Origin: Comamonadaceae bacterium
Lineage (GTDB): Bacteria; Pseudomonadota; Gammaproteobacteria; Burkholderiales; Burkholderiaceae_C
Length of the DNA: 64,000 nucleotides
Assembly (NCBI GenBank): GCA_009996515.1
Contig: JAACZV010000015.1
Coordinates: 1-64,000 of the forward strand
Direction: 5' to 3'
Shown here: positions 8,660 to 16,580 of the stretch, one piece after another
Numbering within the stretch: the first letter of the stretch is position 1
Layout: every line of letters starts with the position of its first letter
Translations under genes and position numbers: made by a program
Notes under the pieces: generated by a model
Seen by the model: the letters and a program-made list of their open reading frames with translations, nothing else
What the model was told of the DNA's origin: nothing
Databases searched by the model: none

Positions 8660-9217
8660 ATGAAAGCCGCCCGTCGCTCCATCGCCTTCGTCTCCGGCGT
8701 CCTGCTGTACTGCTTTGGCGCCGCCGCCGCCCTGAAGTACGCCAGCACCGGGTTGCCGCGCCAGGTCTATGTGCAGCTGGGCGGCCGCAACAGCCTGCCG
8801 GTCATGCTGGGCGAGGCCGTCGCCATCGCTGTGCTGCTCTTCATCGTGGCCTCGATCTGGGCCTATCTGACGCTGCGGCCGCAGCGCCGCCGCCACCGGC
8901 CCTATGTCGCCTGGATGCTGTCGGGCGTGGGCACCGCCTGGGCGGGCTGGCTGATCTTCGGCGCCTTCAGCTTCGCGTTGAAGCCGCGCGCCTATTCAGC
9001 GCCGCTGCAGAACATGCTGCTGTCGTCCAACGCGGCCCCGCTGTTCGGCGCCTTGAACATCTTTGCCGTCGTCGCCGGCGTCTGGCTGGCCGGCCACCTG
9101 GCCAAACGGCGCCAGCTCGGCCTGCCCAGCAGCCGTTCGCAGGCCCGGCCCCACGCGGATGGGGCACGGGACGCCGAAGATGCGGCGCCGGTCACGGCGC
9201 CGTCACCGGCGCCCTGA
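8660..9217 (+). CDS. Hypothetical integral membrane protein
   Basis: 185 residues with four predicted membrane segments: about 10-28 (FVSGVLLYCFGAAAAL), 50-72 (LGEAVAIAVLLFIVASIWAY), 85-106 and 128-146 (FGALNIFAVVAGVWLAGHLA). A hydrophilic, disordered C-terminus ends in APVTAPSPAP. I chose the ATG at 8660, which places the basic MKAARR just ahead of the first helix. A start at 8600 would add 20 polar residues. No family recognised. The downstream DTW-family gene overlaps or abuts its 3' end, suggesting one operon. Confidence 0.7.
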   Translation: MKAARRSIAFVSGVLLYCFGAAAALKYASTGLPRQVYVQLGGRNSLPVMLGEAVAIAVLLFIVASIWAYLTLRPQRRRHRPYVAWMLSGVGTAWAGWLIFGAFSFALKPRAYSAPLQNMLLSSNAAPLFGALNIFAVVAGVWLAGHLAKRRQLGLPSSRSQARPHADGARDAEDAAPVTAPSPAP

Positions 9218-9770
9218 GGCCGTGCCGCGCGCGGTCTGCCCGCGCTGCGAGCGCCCGGCGTCCACCTGCCTGTGCGCCACGCTGCCGGCACCGCTGGCCC
9301 ATCGCACCGAACTGCTGATCCTGCAGCACCCGGCCGAGGCCGGCCATGCCAAGAACACGACGGCCTTTCTGACGCTGGGCCTGAGCTCCGTGCAGCTGCT
9401 GCGCGGCGAGGTGTTCGACGCGACGCTGGCCGGCCCGGGCACGGCGCTGCTCTATCCGGGTGAGGCGCAGGCCGGGCCGGCGGCCGAGGTGCGGCGCCTG
9501 ATCCTGCTGGACGGCAGCTGGCGCCAGAGCCGCCGCCTGCTGGCCGCCAACCCCTGGCTGGCCGCGCTGCCGCGGCTGGCCCTGCCGGAGCAGCCGTCGC
9601 GCTATGCGCTGCGCCGCGCCCACCGGCCCGGTCAGCTGTCCACGCTGGAGGCCGGCCTGCATGCGCTGACGCTGCTGGAGGGCGATCCGGCCCGCTTCGC
9701 GCCGCTGTGGGTCGCCTTCGACGACTTCGTCCGGGCGGGCCTTTACAGAAGGGAAATCGGTTTGCCCTAG
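9180..9770 (+). CDS. DTW-domain protein, probable tRNA-uridine aminocarboxypropyltransferase (TapT-like)
   Basis: About 196 residues. The N-terminal Cys cluster CPRCERPASTCLC, the QHPAEAGHAKNT segment, the LLDGSWRQSRRL core and RRAHRPGQLSTLEA match the DTW family. TapT and its relatives transfer an aminocarboxypropyl group from SAM to tRNA uridine (acp3U). The motif after which the family is named reads DGSW here where DGTW is usual. An ATG at 9180 overlaps the previous gene. A GTG at 9222, four nt after that gene's stop, would start just before the Cys cluster and is equally possible. Confidence 0.82.
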   Translation: MRRRSRRRHRRPEAVPRAVCPRCERPASTCLCATLPAPLAHRTELLILQHPAEAGHAKNTTAFLTLGLSSVQLLRGEVFDATLAGPGTALLYPGEAQAGPAAEVRRLILLDGSWRQSRRLLAANPWLAALPRLALPEQPSRYALRRAHRPGQLSTLEAGLHALTLLEGDPARFAPLWVAFDDFVRAGLYRREIGLP

Positions 9771-9779
9771 GATTTCGGG

Positions 9780-11858
9780 ATGTTTTCTTTGCTGCGACCC
9801 GTCTTCCTGGCCCTGCTGGCCGCCCCGCTACTGGCCCTGGCCGCGCCTCCGGAGGCCGCCACGGAGCATGTCAAGGCCCGCCTGGTCTCCAGCCAGGCCG
9901 CCGTGGCGCCGGGCCAGCGCTTCACGGTGGCGCTGGAGCAGGACATCAAGCCGCACTGGCACACCTACTGGCTCAACCCGGGGGATTCCGGCCAGGCCAC
10001 CAGCATCGAGTGGGCGGGCGCCGAGGCCGGCCCCATCCAGTGGCCCACGCCATCCGTGCAGGCCATAGGCCCCATCGTCAACTACGGCTACGAAGGCCGG
10101 CCGGCCCTGCTGGTGGAGCTGGCCGTGCCGGCCGACGCCAGGCCCGGCAGCCGCTTCAAGCCGACGGCCGAGGTGCGCTGGCTGGTCTGCAAAGACGTCT
10201 GCATCCCCGAACAGCTCTCCCTGGGCCTGGACCTGCCGGTCGCCGCCCAGGCCCAGGCCGGCGCCGATGCCGCCCAGATCGAGGAATGGCGCCGCGAGAT
10301 CCCGCAGCCGGCGCCGTTCGCCGTGCAGCTCAAGGCCGCCCCCCAGGGCGTGCAGCTGAGCGGCCCCACCGCGGGCGTCACCAAGGCCTATTTCTTCGCC
10401 GACACCTGGGGCGCCGTGGCGCACAGCGCGCCGCAGCCGCTGAAGGCCGCGGCCGATGGCTGGACGCTGGACATCCCGGCCGGCGACGAGCCGCTGGCGG
10501 CCGGCAAGCCGCTGTCCGGCGTCATCGTGCTGACGACGACCGCGGGTGAGCAGGCCTGGACGGTGTCGGCGCCCATGCCGGAGGGCGCCGGCAAGGGCCC
10601 GGGCCCGGCCGACCTGTCGGCCCCGGCCGCTGAAACCGCCGCGGCGCCGGCGGCACCGCAGAGCGACCTCGGCCTGCTGCCGGCCCTGGCGCTGGCTCTG
10701 GTGGGCGGCCTGATCCTGAACCTGATGCCCTGCGTGTTCCCGGTGCTGTCCATCAAGGCGCTGGCACTGGTCAACCAGGGCAACCACCGCGCCGAGGGCC
10801 TGGCCTACACGGCCGGCGTGCTGGCCAGCTTTGCGCTGCTGGCGGCCGTGCTGCTGGCGCTGCGCGCCGGCGGCCAGCAGGTGGGCTGGGGCTTCCAGTT
10901 CCACTCGCCGGTGTTCGTGCTGGTGGTGGCCTATCTGCTGTTCCTCGTGGGCCTGAACCTGTCGGGCCTGTTCGAGATCGGCGGCAGCTTCACCGGCATG
11001 GGTTCGGGCCTGGCCGCCCGCCAGGGGCTGGCGGGCAGCTTCTTCACCGGCGTGCTGGCGGCCGTCGTCGCCACGCCCTGCACGGCGCCCTTCATGGGCG
11101 CGGCGCTGGCCTTTGCGCTGTCGCAGCCGGCCGTCGTCATGCTGGCCGTGTTCCTGGCGCTGGGCCTGGGCCTGGCGCTGCCCTTCCTGGTGCTGGCCTT
11201 CTGGCCCGCCGCACAGCGCTGGCTGCCGCGGCCGGGCGCCTGGATGGACCGCTTCAAGCAGTTCCTGGCCTTCCCGATGTATGCGGCCGTCGTCTGGCTG
11301 CTGTGGGTGCTGGCCCAGCAGGCCGGGCCGGACGGCGTCGCGCTGGCGCTGGCGGGCCTGGTGCTGATGGCCTTCGGCCTGTGGTGGCGGCGCAGCAGCG
11401 GCGCGAGCGCGCTGGGCACGCTCGCGGCAGCGACCGGCGTGGTGCTGGCGCTGGGCATGTCGGCCTGGATCAAGCCGGTCGATGCCGCGAGCGTCGCCAG
11501 CGCGTCCACCCATGAGGCTTACAGCGCCGAGCGCCTGGCCGAGCTGCGCGCGCAGAACCGGCCGGTGTTCGTCAACCTGACGGCGGCCTGGTGCATCTCC
11601 TGCCTGGTCAACGAGCGCGTGGCGCTGTCGCGGCCCGAGGTGAGCGAGGCCTTCGCCAAGGCCGGCGTCACCTATCTGAAGGGCGACTGGACCCGCGAGG
11701 ATCCCAAGATCACTGCCGTCCTCAAGGCCCATGGCCGCTCGGGCGTGCCGCTGTACCTGTACTACGCACCGGGCGCCGACCAGGCCCAGGTGCTGCCGCA
11801 GATCCTGACCCCCGGCCTCGTCATCGAGGCCGTGTCCGCCGCCAACCCCAGGAGTTAG
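9780..11858 (+). CDS. DsbD/ScsB-like membrane thiol-disulfide reductase
   Basis: 692 residues. A signal peptide (1-21) and a periplasmic N-terminal domain (to about 280, with HWHTYWLNPGDSG) precede about eight membrane helices with paired Cys residues in LMPCVFPVLS (C318) and ATPCTAPFMG (C434). A C-terminal periplasmic thioredoxin-like domain has AAWCISCLVNE (C605, C608). DsbD-type proteins carry electrons from cytoplasmic thioredoxin to periplasmic thiol proteins. The large N-terminal domain and the CISC motif resemble the ScsB branch linked to copper and redox stress. It overlaps the RBS region of the following redoxin gene, a likely partner. Confidence 0.88.
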   Translation: MFSLLRPVFLALLAAPLLALAAPPEAATEHVKARLVSSQAAVAPGQRFTVALEQDIKPHWHTYWLNPGDSGQATSIEWAGAEAGPIQWPTPSVQAIGPIVNYGYEGRPALLVELAVPADARPGSRFKPTAEVRWLVCKDVCIPEQLSLGLDLPVAAQAQAGADAAQIEEWRREIPQPAPFAVQLKAAPQGVQLSGPTAGVTKAYFFADTWGAVAHSAPQPLKAAADGWTLDIPAGDEPLAAGKPLSGVIVLTTTAGEQAWTVSAPMPEGAGKGPGPADLSAPAAETAAAPAAPQSDLGLLPALALALVGGLILNLMPCVFPVLSIKALALVNQGNHRAEGLAYTAGVLASFALLAAVLLALRAGGQQVGWGFQFHSPVFVLVVAYLLFLVGLNLSGLFEIGGSFTGMGSGLAARQGLAGSFFTGVLAAVVATPCTAPFMGAALAFALSQPAVVMLAVFLALGLGLALPFLVLAFWPAAQRWLPRPGAWMDRFKQFLAFPMYAAVVWLLWVLAQQAGPDGVALALAGLVLMAFGLWWRRSSGASALGTLAAATGVVLALGMSAWIKPVDAASVASASTHEAYSAERLAELRAQNRPVFVNLTAAWCISCLVNERVALSRPEVSEAFAKAGVTYLKGDWTREDPKITAVLKAHGRSGVPLYLYYAPGADQAQVLPQILTPGLVIEAVSAANPRS

Positions 11859-11860
11859 CC

Positions 11861-12469
11861 ATGAACCTGCTGCGCCGCAGCCTGCTCGCCGCCGCCCTGA
11901 CCCTGCCCGCGCTGGCCCAGGCCAGCACCAGCGTGGACGCGCCCGCGCCCGCCTTCACGGCCCAGACGGCCGACGGCAAGACCGTCAGCCTGGCCGACTA
12001 CAAGGGCAAGACCGTGGTGCTGGAGTGGACCAATCACGACTGCCCCTATGTGAAGAAGCACTACGGCAGCGGCAACATCCCGGCGCAGCAGAAGGCCGCC
12101 GCCGCCCAGGGCGTGGTCTGGCTGCAGGTCATCTCCTCGGCGCCGGGCCAGCAGGGCTTTGTCGACGGTGCCACGGCCCAGAAGCTCAACGCCGACCGCG
12201 GCGCCGCACCCGCCGCCACGCTGCTGGACCCCAAGGGCGAGCTGGGCCGGCTCTACGGCGCCCAGACCACGCCGCACATGTACGTGATCAGGGCCGACGG
12301 CACGCTGGCCTACAAGGGCGGCATCGACAGCATCGCCACCGCCAAGGTGGAGGACATCGCCAGGGCCGAGCCCTATGTCAGCGAGGCGCTGGCCGCCGTG
12401 GCCGCGGGCCGCAAGGTCGAGAAGTCCAGCACCCGCCCCTACGGCTGCAGCGTCAAGTACGCGAGCTGA
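11861..12469 (+). CDS. Exported redoxin-family thiol protein
   Basis: 202 residues. The signal peptide is MNLLRRSLLAAALTLPALAQA, followed by a redoxin/TlpA-like fold (VDAPAPAFTAQTADGKTVSLADYKGK). The usual CxxC is reduced to one Cys in NHDCPYVKKHY (C61). A second conserved-looking Cys is near the C-terminus in RPYGCSVKY (C196), so a distant resolving disulfide is plausible. TPHMYVIRADGTLAY supplies the cis-Pro loop. An AGGAG box overlaps the stop of the DsbD-like gene 2 nt upstream, so the two are probably co-translated and this protein may receive its electrons. Confidence 0.85.
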   Translation: MNLLRRSLLAAALTLPALAQASTSVDAPAPAFTAQTADGKTVSLADYKGKTVVLEWTNHDCPYVKKHYGSGNIPAQQKAAAAQGVVWLQVISSAPGQQGFVDGATAQKLNADRGAAPAATLLDPKGELGRLYGAQTTPHMYVIRADGTLAYKGGIDSIATAKVEDIARAEPYVSEALAAVAAGRKVEKSSTRPYGCSVKYAS

Positions 12470-12550
12470 CGCGCCGCACCGTCACCCCGACGGCGCGGCT
12501 GTGGTTCCCGTTCAGCGGCGGTCCGTCGTTGGCGAGGAGCGCCTGAGCGG

Positions 12551-13603
12551 TCAGCCGCGATCCGGCTCGGGCGGCACGCCCACATAACAGGTCACGCCAT
12601 CGGCATCGCAGCCCGCCAGGTAGACCTCGCGCGGATATTCGGTGGCGCCGATGTCCGGCTGCGAGCCGAACAGGCGCGCGAAGGCCTTCCTGGTCTTCTT
12701 GGCCAGCTTGTCGTAGACGAAGTAGCCGTGCCCGCCGAATCCCACCTTGGAGGCCGTGAAGCACACATAGCGAACGACGCCGTTGTCCACGCGGTCGGTG
12801 CCGGGATCGCTGCCGAGCTTGACCTGGTTGCCGTCGACGATGCAGGCGCCGAACAGCACCGAGTCGCCCTCGTTGTAGGTGATGAAGACGCGGCCCTTGG
12901 GGCGCAGCCGCTGCACCCAGCCGGCATGCCCGGCCGCGCGCACGCAGGGCGCGACCAGCGCGATGTTGTACGACGCGCCCAGCGCCTCGCGGGCGGCCTC
13001 GATGTCCAGCGTGTACTGCAGGAAGTGGCCGCCCAGGCTGTGCGCGGCGACGCTGAACGGCTGTGCATTGGCCTGCAGCCGCGCGACGGCCATCAGCCGC
13101 AGGAAGCGGGCCAGCGCGTCCACCGAGTCCTGCGCGTTGTTCTTGGCCTGGCGGTAGCGCCGCGCCTTCTGGATCAGGCCGTCGGCGTTGCGGTTGCCGG
13201 CGTTGACGCCGGCCAGCTCGTCCTCGTTGCCGGGATCGTCGTTGGCCGCGCCGGGCAGGTCCGAGCCGTCCGGCTGGCTGCCTTCGGACGGCCAGGAGAA
13301 CCCGATCACCTCGACGTCGTACAGGGCGTCGAGCCGCGCGCAGCGCTCGAAGCAGCTCTCGGGCGTGTTGTTGTTGCCGTGCAGGTAGAGCAGCACGGGC
13401 CGGCTGCCGCCGAAGGCCGGCGCCAGCGCCGCGGCAACCTGCGCGTCGTCGGCCCCGCTGACCACGTCCTTCAGCGTCCATCGGCCCTGGCTGCCGGCCT
13501 TGGCCCGGGCCAGGCTCAGCTGCGTCTTGCCGGGTTCGAAGGCGCGCGTGAACGCCGCGCTGGCGCCCGTGCCCGATACGGTGCGGTTGGTGAAGATGAG
13601 CAA
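12551..13603 (-). CDS. DUF900-type alpha/beta hydrolase
   Basis: 350 residues. The core reads LLYLHGNNNTPESCFERC, then DVEVIGFSWPSEG, then the nucleophile elbow AAHSLGGHFLQYTL (GxSxG-type Ser), typical of DUF900 alpha/beta hydrolases. LVAPCVRAAGHAGW and ITYNEGDSVL follow in the acid-residue region. The natural substrate is unknown. There is no signal peptide, so it is probably cytoplasmic. It is convergent with the redoxin gene and stands 80 nt upstream of glsA on the same strand (glsA starts beyond it), so it may be monocistronic. Confidence 0.8.
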   Translation of the reverse strand: MLIFTNRTVSGTGASAAFTRAFEPGKTQLSLARAKAGSQGRWTLKDVVSGADDAQVAAALAPAFGGSRPVLLYLHGNNNTPESCFERCARLDALYDVEVIGFSWPSEGSQPDGSDLPGAANDDPGNEDELAGVNAGNRNADGLIQKARRYRQAKNNAQDSVDALARFLRLMAVARLQANAQPFSVAAHSLGGHFLQYTLDIEAAREALGASYNIALVAPCVRAAGHAGWVQRLRPKGRVFITYNEGDSVLFGACIVDGNQVKLGSDPGTDRVDNGVVRYVCFTASKVGFGGHGYFVYDKLAKKTRKAFARLFGSQPDIGATEYPREVYLAGCDADGVTCYVGVPPEPDRG

Positions 13604-13684
13604 GCTGACCTCCTGCGGATGACGGGGTCACGCAGTGTTAGGCCACGGGCCCGCGCAGCCATCCTCAGCATTGTTGAGGCAGGC

Positions 13685-14605
13685 TCAGAACACCGACAGC
13701 CCCGTCTTCTCGACGAACAGCTCCAGCGCGCGGCGGCCCAGCAGGGAGTTGCCGGTGCCGTCCAGCGCGGGTGACCAGACGCACAGCGTGAGCCGGTCCG
13801 GCACGACGGCCACGATGCCGCCGCCCACGCCGCTCTTGCAGGGCAGGCCGATGCGGAAGGCGAACTCGCCGGCCGCGTCGTAGGTGCCGCAGGTCAGCAT
13901 CAGCGCGTTCACGCGCCGCGTCTGCGCCGGGCTCAGCACCGGCGTGCCGGCCAGCGGGTGGCGGCCGTCACGGCACAGATAGCCGGCCGCGCAGGCCATC
14001 TGCTCGCAGCTCATCGAGAGGGCGCACTGGTGGAAGTAGACGTCCAGCACCGTGGCCACGTCGTTGTCCAGCGTGCCGAAGCCCTTCATGAAATTGGCCA
14101 GCGCGGCGTTGCGAAACCCGGTATCGGCCTCGGAACGCGCGACCTCGGCGTCCATCAGCACCGGCTCGCCGGCGAGCCGGCCCAGCAGCGCCAGCAGCTC
14201 GGCCTTGGCATCGCCCATGGACACCAGCCGGTCCGCCACCGCGATGGCGCCGGCGTTGATGAAGGGGTTGCGCGGAATGCCGCGCTCCGTCTCCAGCTGC
14301 ACCAGCGAATTGAACGGGCTGCCCGAGGGCTCGCGGCCTATGCGCTCCCACAGCGTCTCACCCAGCGCCCGTATCGCCAGCGTCAGCGAGAACAGCTTGG
14401 ACATGCTCTGGATGGAGAAGCGCGTCGCGCTGTCGCCGGCCGCCGCCGTCTCGCCCGCGCAGGTGCGCAGCGCGATGCCGAACTGCAGCGGCGACACCCG
14501 TGCCAGCGCCGGGATGTAGCCCGCCACCTTGCCGCCCTGGCCCAGCAGCGGGCGCAGCTGGGCATTGATGTCGTCGAGGATGGGCTGGAAGTCCATGGGC
14601 GGCAT
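13685..14605 (-). CDS. glsA: Glutaminase A
   Basis: 306 residues, the standard length. The enzyme hydrolyses glutamine to glutamate and ammonia. The Ser-x-x-Lys catalytic pair of the serine-dependent beta-lactamase-like fold is in SIQSMSKLF (S67, K70). The family signature NPFINAGAIAV and the C-terminal PCKSGVGGGIVAVVP are intact. A second in-frame ATG three codons in (14596) could also be the start. The methyltransferase gene lies divergently 23 nt away. Confidence 0.95.
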   Translation of the reverse strand: MPPMDFQPILDDINAQLRPLLGQGGKVAGYIPALARVSPLQFGIALRTCAGETAAAGDSATRFSIQSMSKLFSLTLAIRALGETLWERIGREPSGSPFNSLVQLETERGIPRNPFINAGAIAVADRLVSMGDAKAELLALLGRLAGEPVLMDAEVARSEADTGFRNAALANFMKGFGTLDNDVATVLDVYFHQCALSMSCEQMACAAGYLCRDGRHPLAGTPVLSPAQTRRVNALMLTCGTYDAAGEFAFRIGLPCKSGVGGGIVAVVPDRLTLCVWSPALDGTGNSLLGRRALELFVEKTGLSVF

Positions 14606-14628
14606 TCTGGACTCGAGAATGCCGCCCC

Positions 14629-15546
14629 ATGCAAGCCCTGCTAGACGCCATCGCCACGATGGCCCTCCCCACCGATGCCCGCCGCCTGTTCCACGGCCGC
14701 GGCGGCCTGTTCCCCGGCTGCGAGCACCTGGCGCTGGACGCCTACCCGCCGGTGCTGCTGCTGACCTCCTTCCGGCCGCTGGACGACGCGGCGCTGGCCG
14801 CCGTGGGCGAGGCGCTGGCCGCGCGCTGGCGCCAGCTCACGGACGCGCCGCTGAACTGGGTCTACCAAGGCCGCGGCGAGGGCGCGCAGACCCGCCTGAT
14901 GGCCGGCGGCGTGCCCGAACCGCATGTGGTCACCGAGGCCGGCACGCGCTACCTGGTGCATCTGCTGCGCGGCCAGAACCACGGCCTGTTCCTGGACATG
15001 GCGGAGGGCCGGCGCTGGGTGCGCGAGCACATGACACCCGGCGCCAAGGTGCTGAACCTGTTCGCCTACAGCTGCGCCTTCTCGGTCGTCGCGCTGCAGG
15101 CCGGCGCGGCCGAGGTGGTCAACGTGGACATGGCCTCGGGCGCGCTGGCCACCGGACGCAGCAATCACGAACTCAACGGCGTGAAGGCCGGCGCGAAGTT
15201 CCTGGCCCACGACATCTTCAGCTCCTGGGGCAAGCTGACGCGCGGCGGCCCCTACGACCTGGTCATCTGCGACCCGCCCAGCTTCCAGAAGGGCAGCTTC
15301 GTCGCGACCAAGGACTATGCGCGGCTGGCGCGCCGCCTGCCCACGCTCTTGGCGCCGGGCGGGCAGGCGCTGCTGTGCCTGAACGCCCCGGAACTGGGCG
15401 AGGGCTTCCTGCGCGACACGGTGGCGGAGCAGGCGCCGGAGCTGGTCTTCGCCGGGCGGGTCGCCAACCCGGCGGCCTTCGCGGATGCGTCGCCCGATCG
15501 GGCGCTGAAGGTGCTGGCCTACCGGCTGCCCGCCGCAGGCCGCTGA
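14629..15546 (+). CDS. Class I SAM-dependent methyltransferase, RlmI/RlmK-like
   Basis: 305 residues. A short N-terminal part (LNWVYQGRGEGAQTRLM) precedes a Rossmann methyltransferase domain with motif I NLFAYSCAFSVVALQAGA, the acidic post-I VVNVDMASGAL, and the motif IV NPPY-type DPPSFQKGSF. This arrangement is typical of the Methyltrans_SAM family, which modifies 23S rRNA bases. It lacks an evident PUA domain, so I do not assign it to rlmI. It starts 23 nt from the divergent glutaminase gene. Confidence 0.83.
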   Translation: MQALLDAIATMALPTDARRLFHGRGGLFPGCEHLALDAYPPVLLLTSFRPLDDAALAAVGEALAARWRQLTDAPLNWVYQGRGEGAQTRLMAGGVPEPHVVTEAGTRYLVHLLRGQNHGLFLDMAEGRRWVREHMTPGAKVLNLFAYSCAFSVVALQAGAAEVVNVDMASGALATGRSNHELNGVKAGAKFLAHDIFSSWGKLTRGGPYDLVICDPPSFQKGSFVATKDYARLARRLPTLLAPGGQALLCLNAPELGEGFLRDTVAEQAPELVFAGRVANPAAFADASPDRALKVLAYRLPAAGR

Positions 15547-15690
15547 GCCCGCCTGCGGCGGCGGCGACGTCTCGCGCGGGCAACGGATGGACGGAGCAAT
15601 CCCCCCTAGAACACGGGGGTGGTGCAGCCCCCATTGCCAAGGTCGCCGATGGCGGTTTCACCAATAGGCATGGGCCATCCGGGGAAGCTT

Positions 15691-15726
15691 TACAAGGTCT
15701 GGGCGTTAGCTATTTCCTACCTTGTA
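15691..15726. promoter_or_regulatory. 8-bp inverted repeat upstream of the PEP-CTERM gene
   Basis: TACAAGGT at 15691-15698 and its exact complement ACCTTGTA at 15719-15726 are separated by 20 nt, in a stretch noticeably poorer in G+C than its surroundings and about 100 nt ahead of the PEP-CTERM gene. It could be an operator, or a promoter-associated site shared with other PEP-CTERM genes elsewhere in the genome. The rest of 15547-15825 shows nothing I can name. Confidence 0.35.
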
Positions 15727-15825
15727 GTAAAACTTTCCCAATCCGTAAAAAAAGCCTCTCTACCCTCGCGCCGCGCGTCGGGAAGGGTCTCGGCGCCCGT
15801 TCACCAACCAACGAGCCAGACCGCC

Positions 15826-16536
15826 ATGCAACTCCGCGCCCTCGCCCTCGCCGCCTTCGCGGCCGCCAGCTTCCATGCCCAGGCCGACACCGTCGCGCTG
15901 TGGGACTTCAACACCTTCAGCTGCGCCAGCGCCTGTACCGACCTGCCCAAGGGCGTGACCGCCAACGGCGGCAAGATGAGCATGGTGGGCGGCGCCACGT
16001 TCACGTCGGCCGGCGGCTCCGGCACGGGCAGCGCCTTCAACACCACCAGCTACGCCGCCCAGGGCACGGGCGATCTGACGCGTGGCGTGCAGTTCATGAT
16101 CGACACCTCGGGCTACACCGACCTGGTGCTGAGCTTCTCGCAGCGCAACAGCAACACCGCCTCGGCCTGGACGGCGCTGCAATACACCGTCGACGGCAGC
16201 ACCTGGCTCAACGCCACCACCTTCCTGATGCCGTCGGCCAAGTCCGCGACCTTCGTCGATGGCCTGAGCTTCGACTTCAGCGGCATCCTCGACGCCAACA
16301 ACAACGAGAGCTTCGGCATCCGCTTCCTGGCGACCTTCGCGCCGGGCACCAGCGCCTACCTGCCGACCTCGGGCACCAGCTATGGCACCAGCGGCACCAT
16401 CCGCTACGACAACGTGCTGCTCAGCGGCACCGCCATCCCCGAGACGGCGCCCATCCCCGAGCCGCACAGCTATGCGCTGATGCTGGCCGGCCTGGGCGTC
16501 GTGGGCCTGGTCGCCCGCCGCCGCCGCGCCGCCTGA
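15826..16536 (+). CDS. PEP-CTERM sorted exported protein
   Basis: 236 residues. The signal peptide (MQLRALALAAFAAASFHAQA) is followed by a beta-rich body (ADTVALWDFNTFSC, then Ser/Thr/Asn-rich strands). The C-terminal sorting signal has PEP-like IPEPHSYALMLAGL, a short hydrophobic helix, and the basic tail ARRRRAA. Such proteins are processed by an exosortase (EpsH/XrtA type), which is not encoded in this window. The upstream DNA is relatively AT-rich and holds an inverted repeat. The function of the body is unknown. It resembles extracellular-matrix or surface proteins found with exopolysaccharide systems. Confidence 0.88.
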   Translation: MQLRALALAAFAAASFHAQADTVALWDFNTFSCASACTDLPKGVTANGGKMSMVGGATFTSAGGSGTGSAFNTTSYAAQGTGDLTRGVQFMIDTSGYTDLVLSFSQRNSNTASAWTALQYTVDGSTWLNATTFLMPSAKSATFVDGLSFDFSGILDANNNESFGIRFLATFAPGTSAYLPTSGTSYGTSGTIRYDNVLLSGTAIPETAPIPEPHSYALMLAGLGVVGLVARRRRAA

Positions 16537-16580
16537 GCGCCGGCCCTCCAGCCCCCCAACAACATCTCGTCGAGGACGTC

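Noticed and set aside
12470-12550. Terminator between the redoxin and DUF900 genes
   Set aside because: Only a 6-bp GCGCCG/CGGCGC pair with a long loop and no T-run, too weak to call.
15600-15825. Riboswitch or sigma-54 promoter before the PEP-CTERM gene
   Set aside because: I looked for c-di-GMP (GEMM) conserved bases and for a TGGCAC-N5-TTGC promoter and found neither. Only the inverted repeat is reported.
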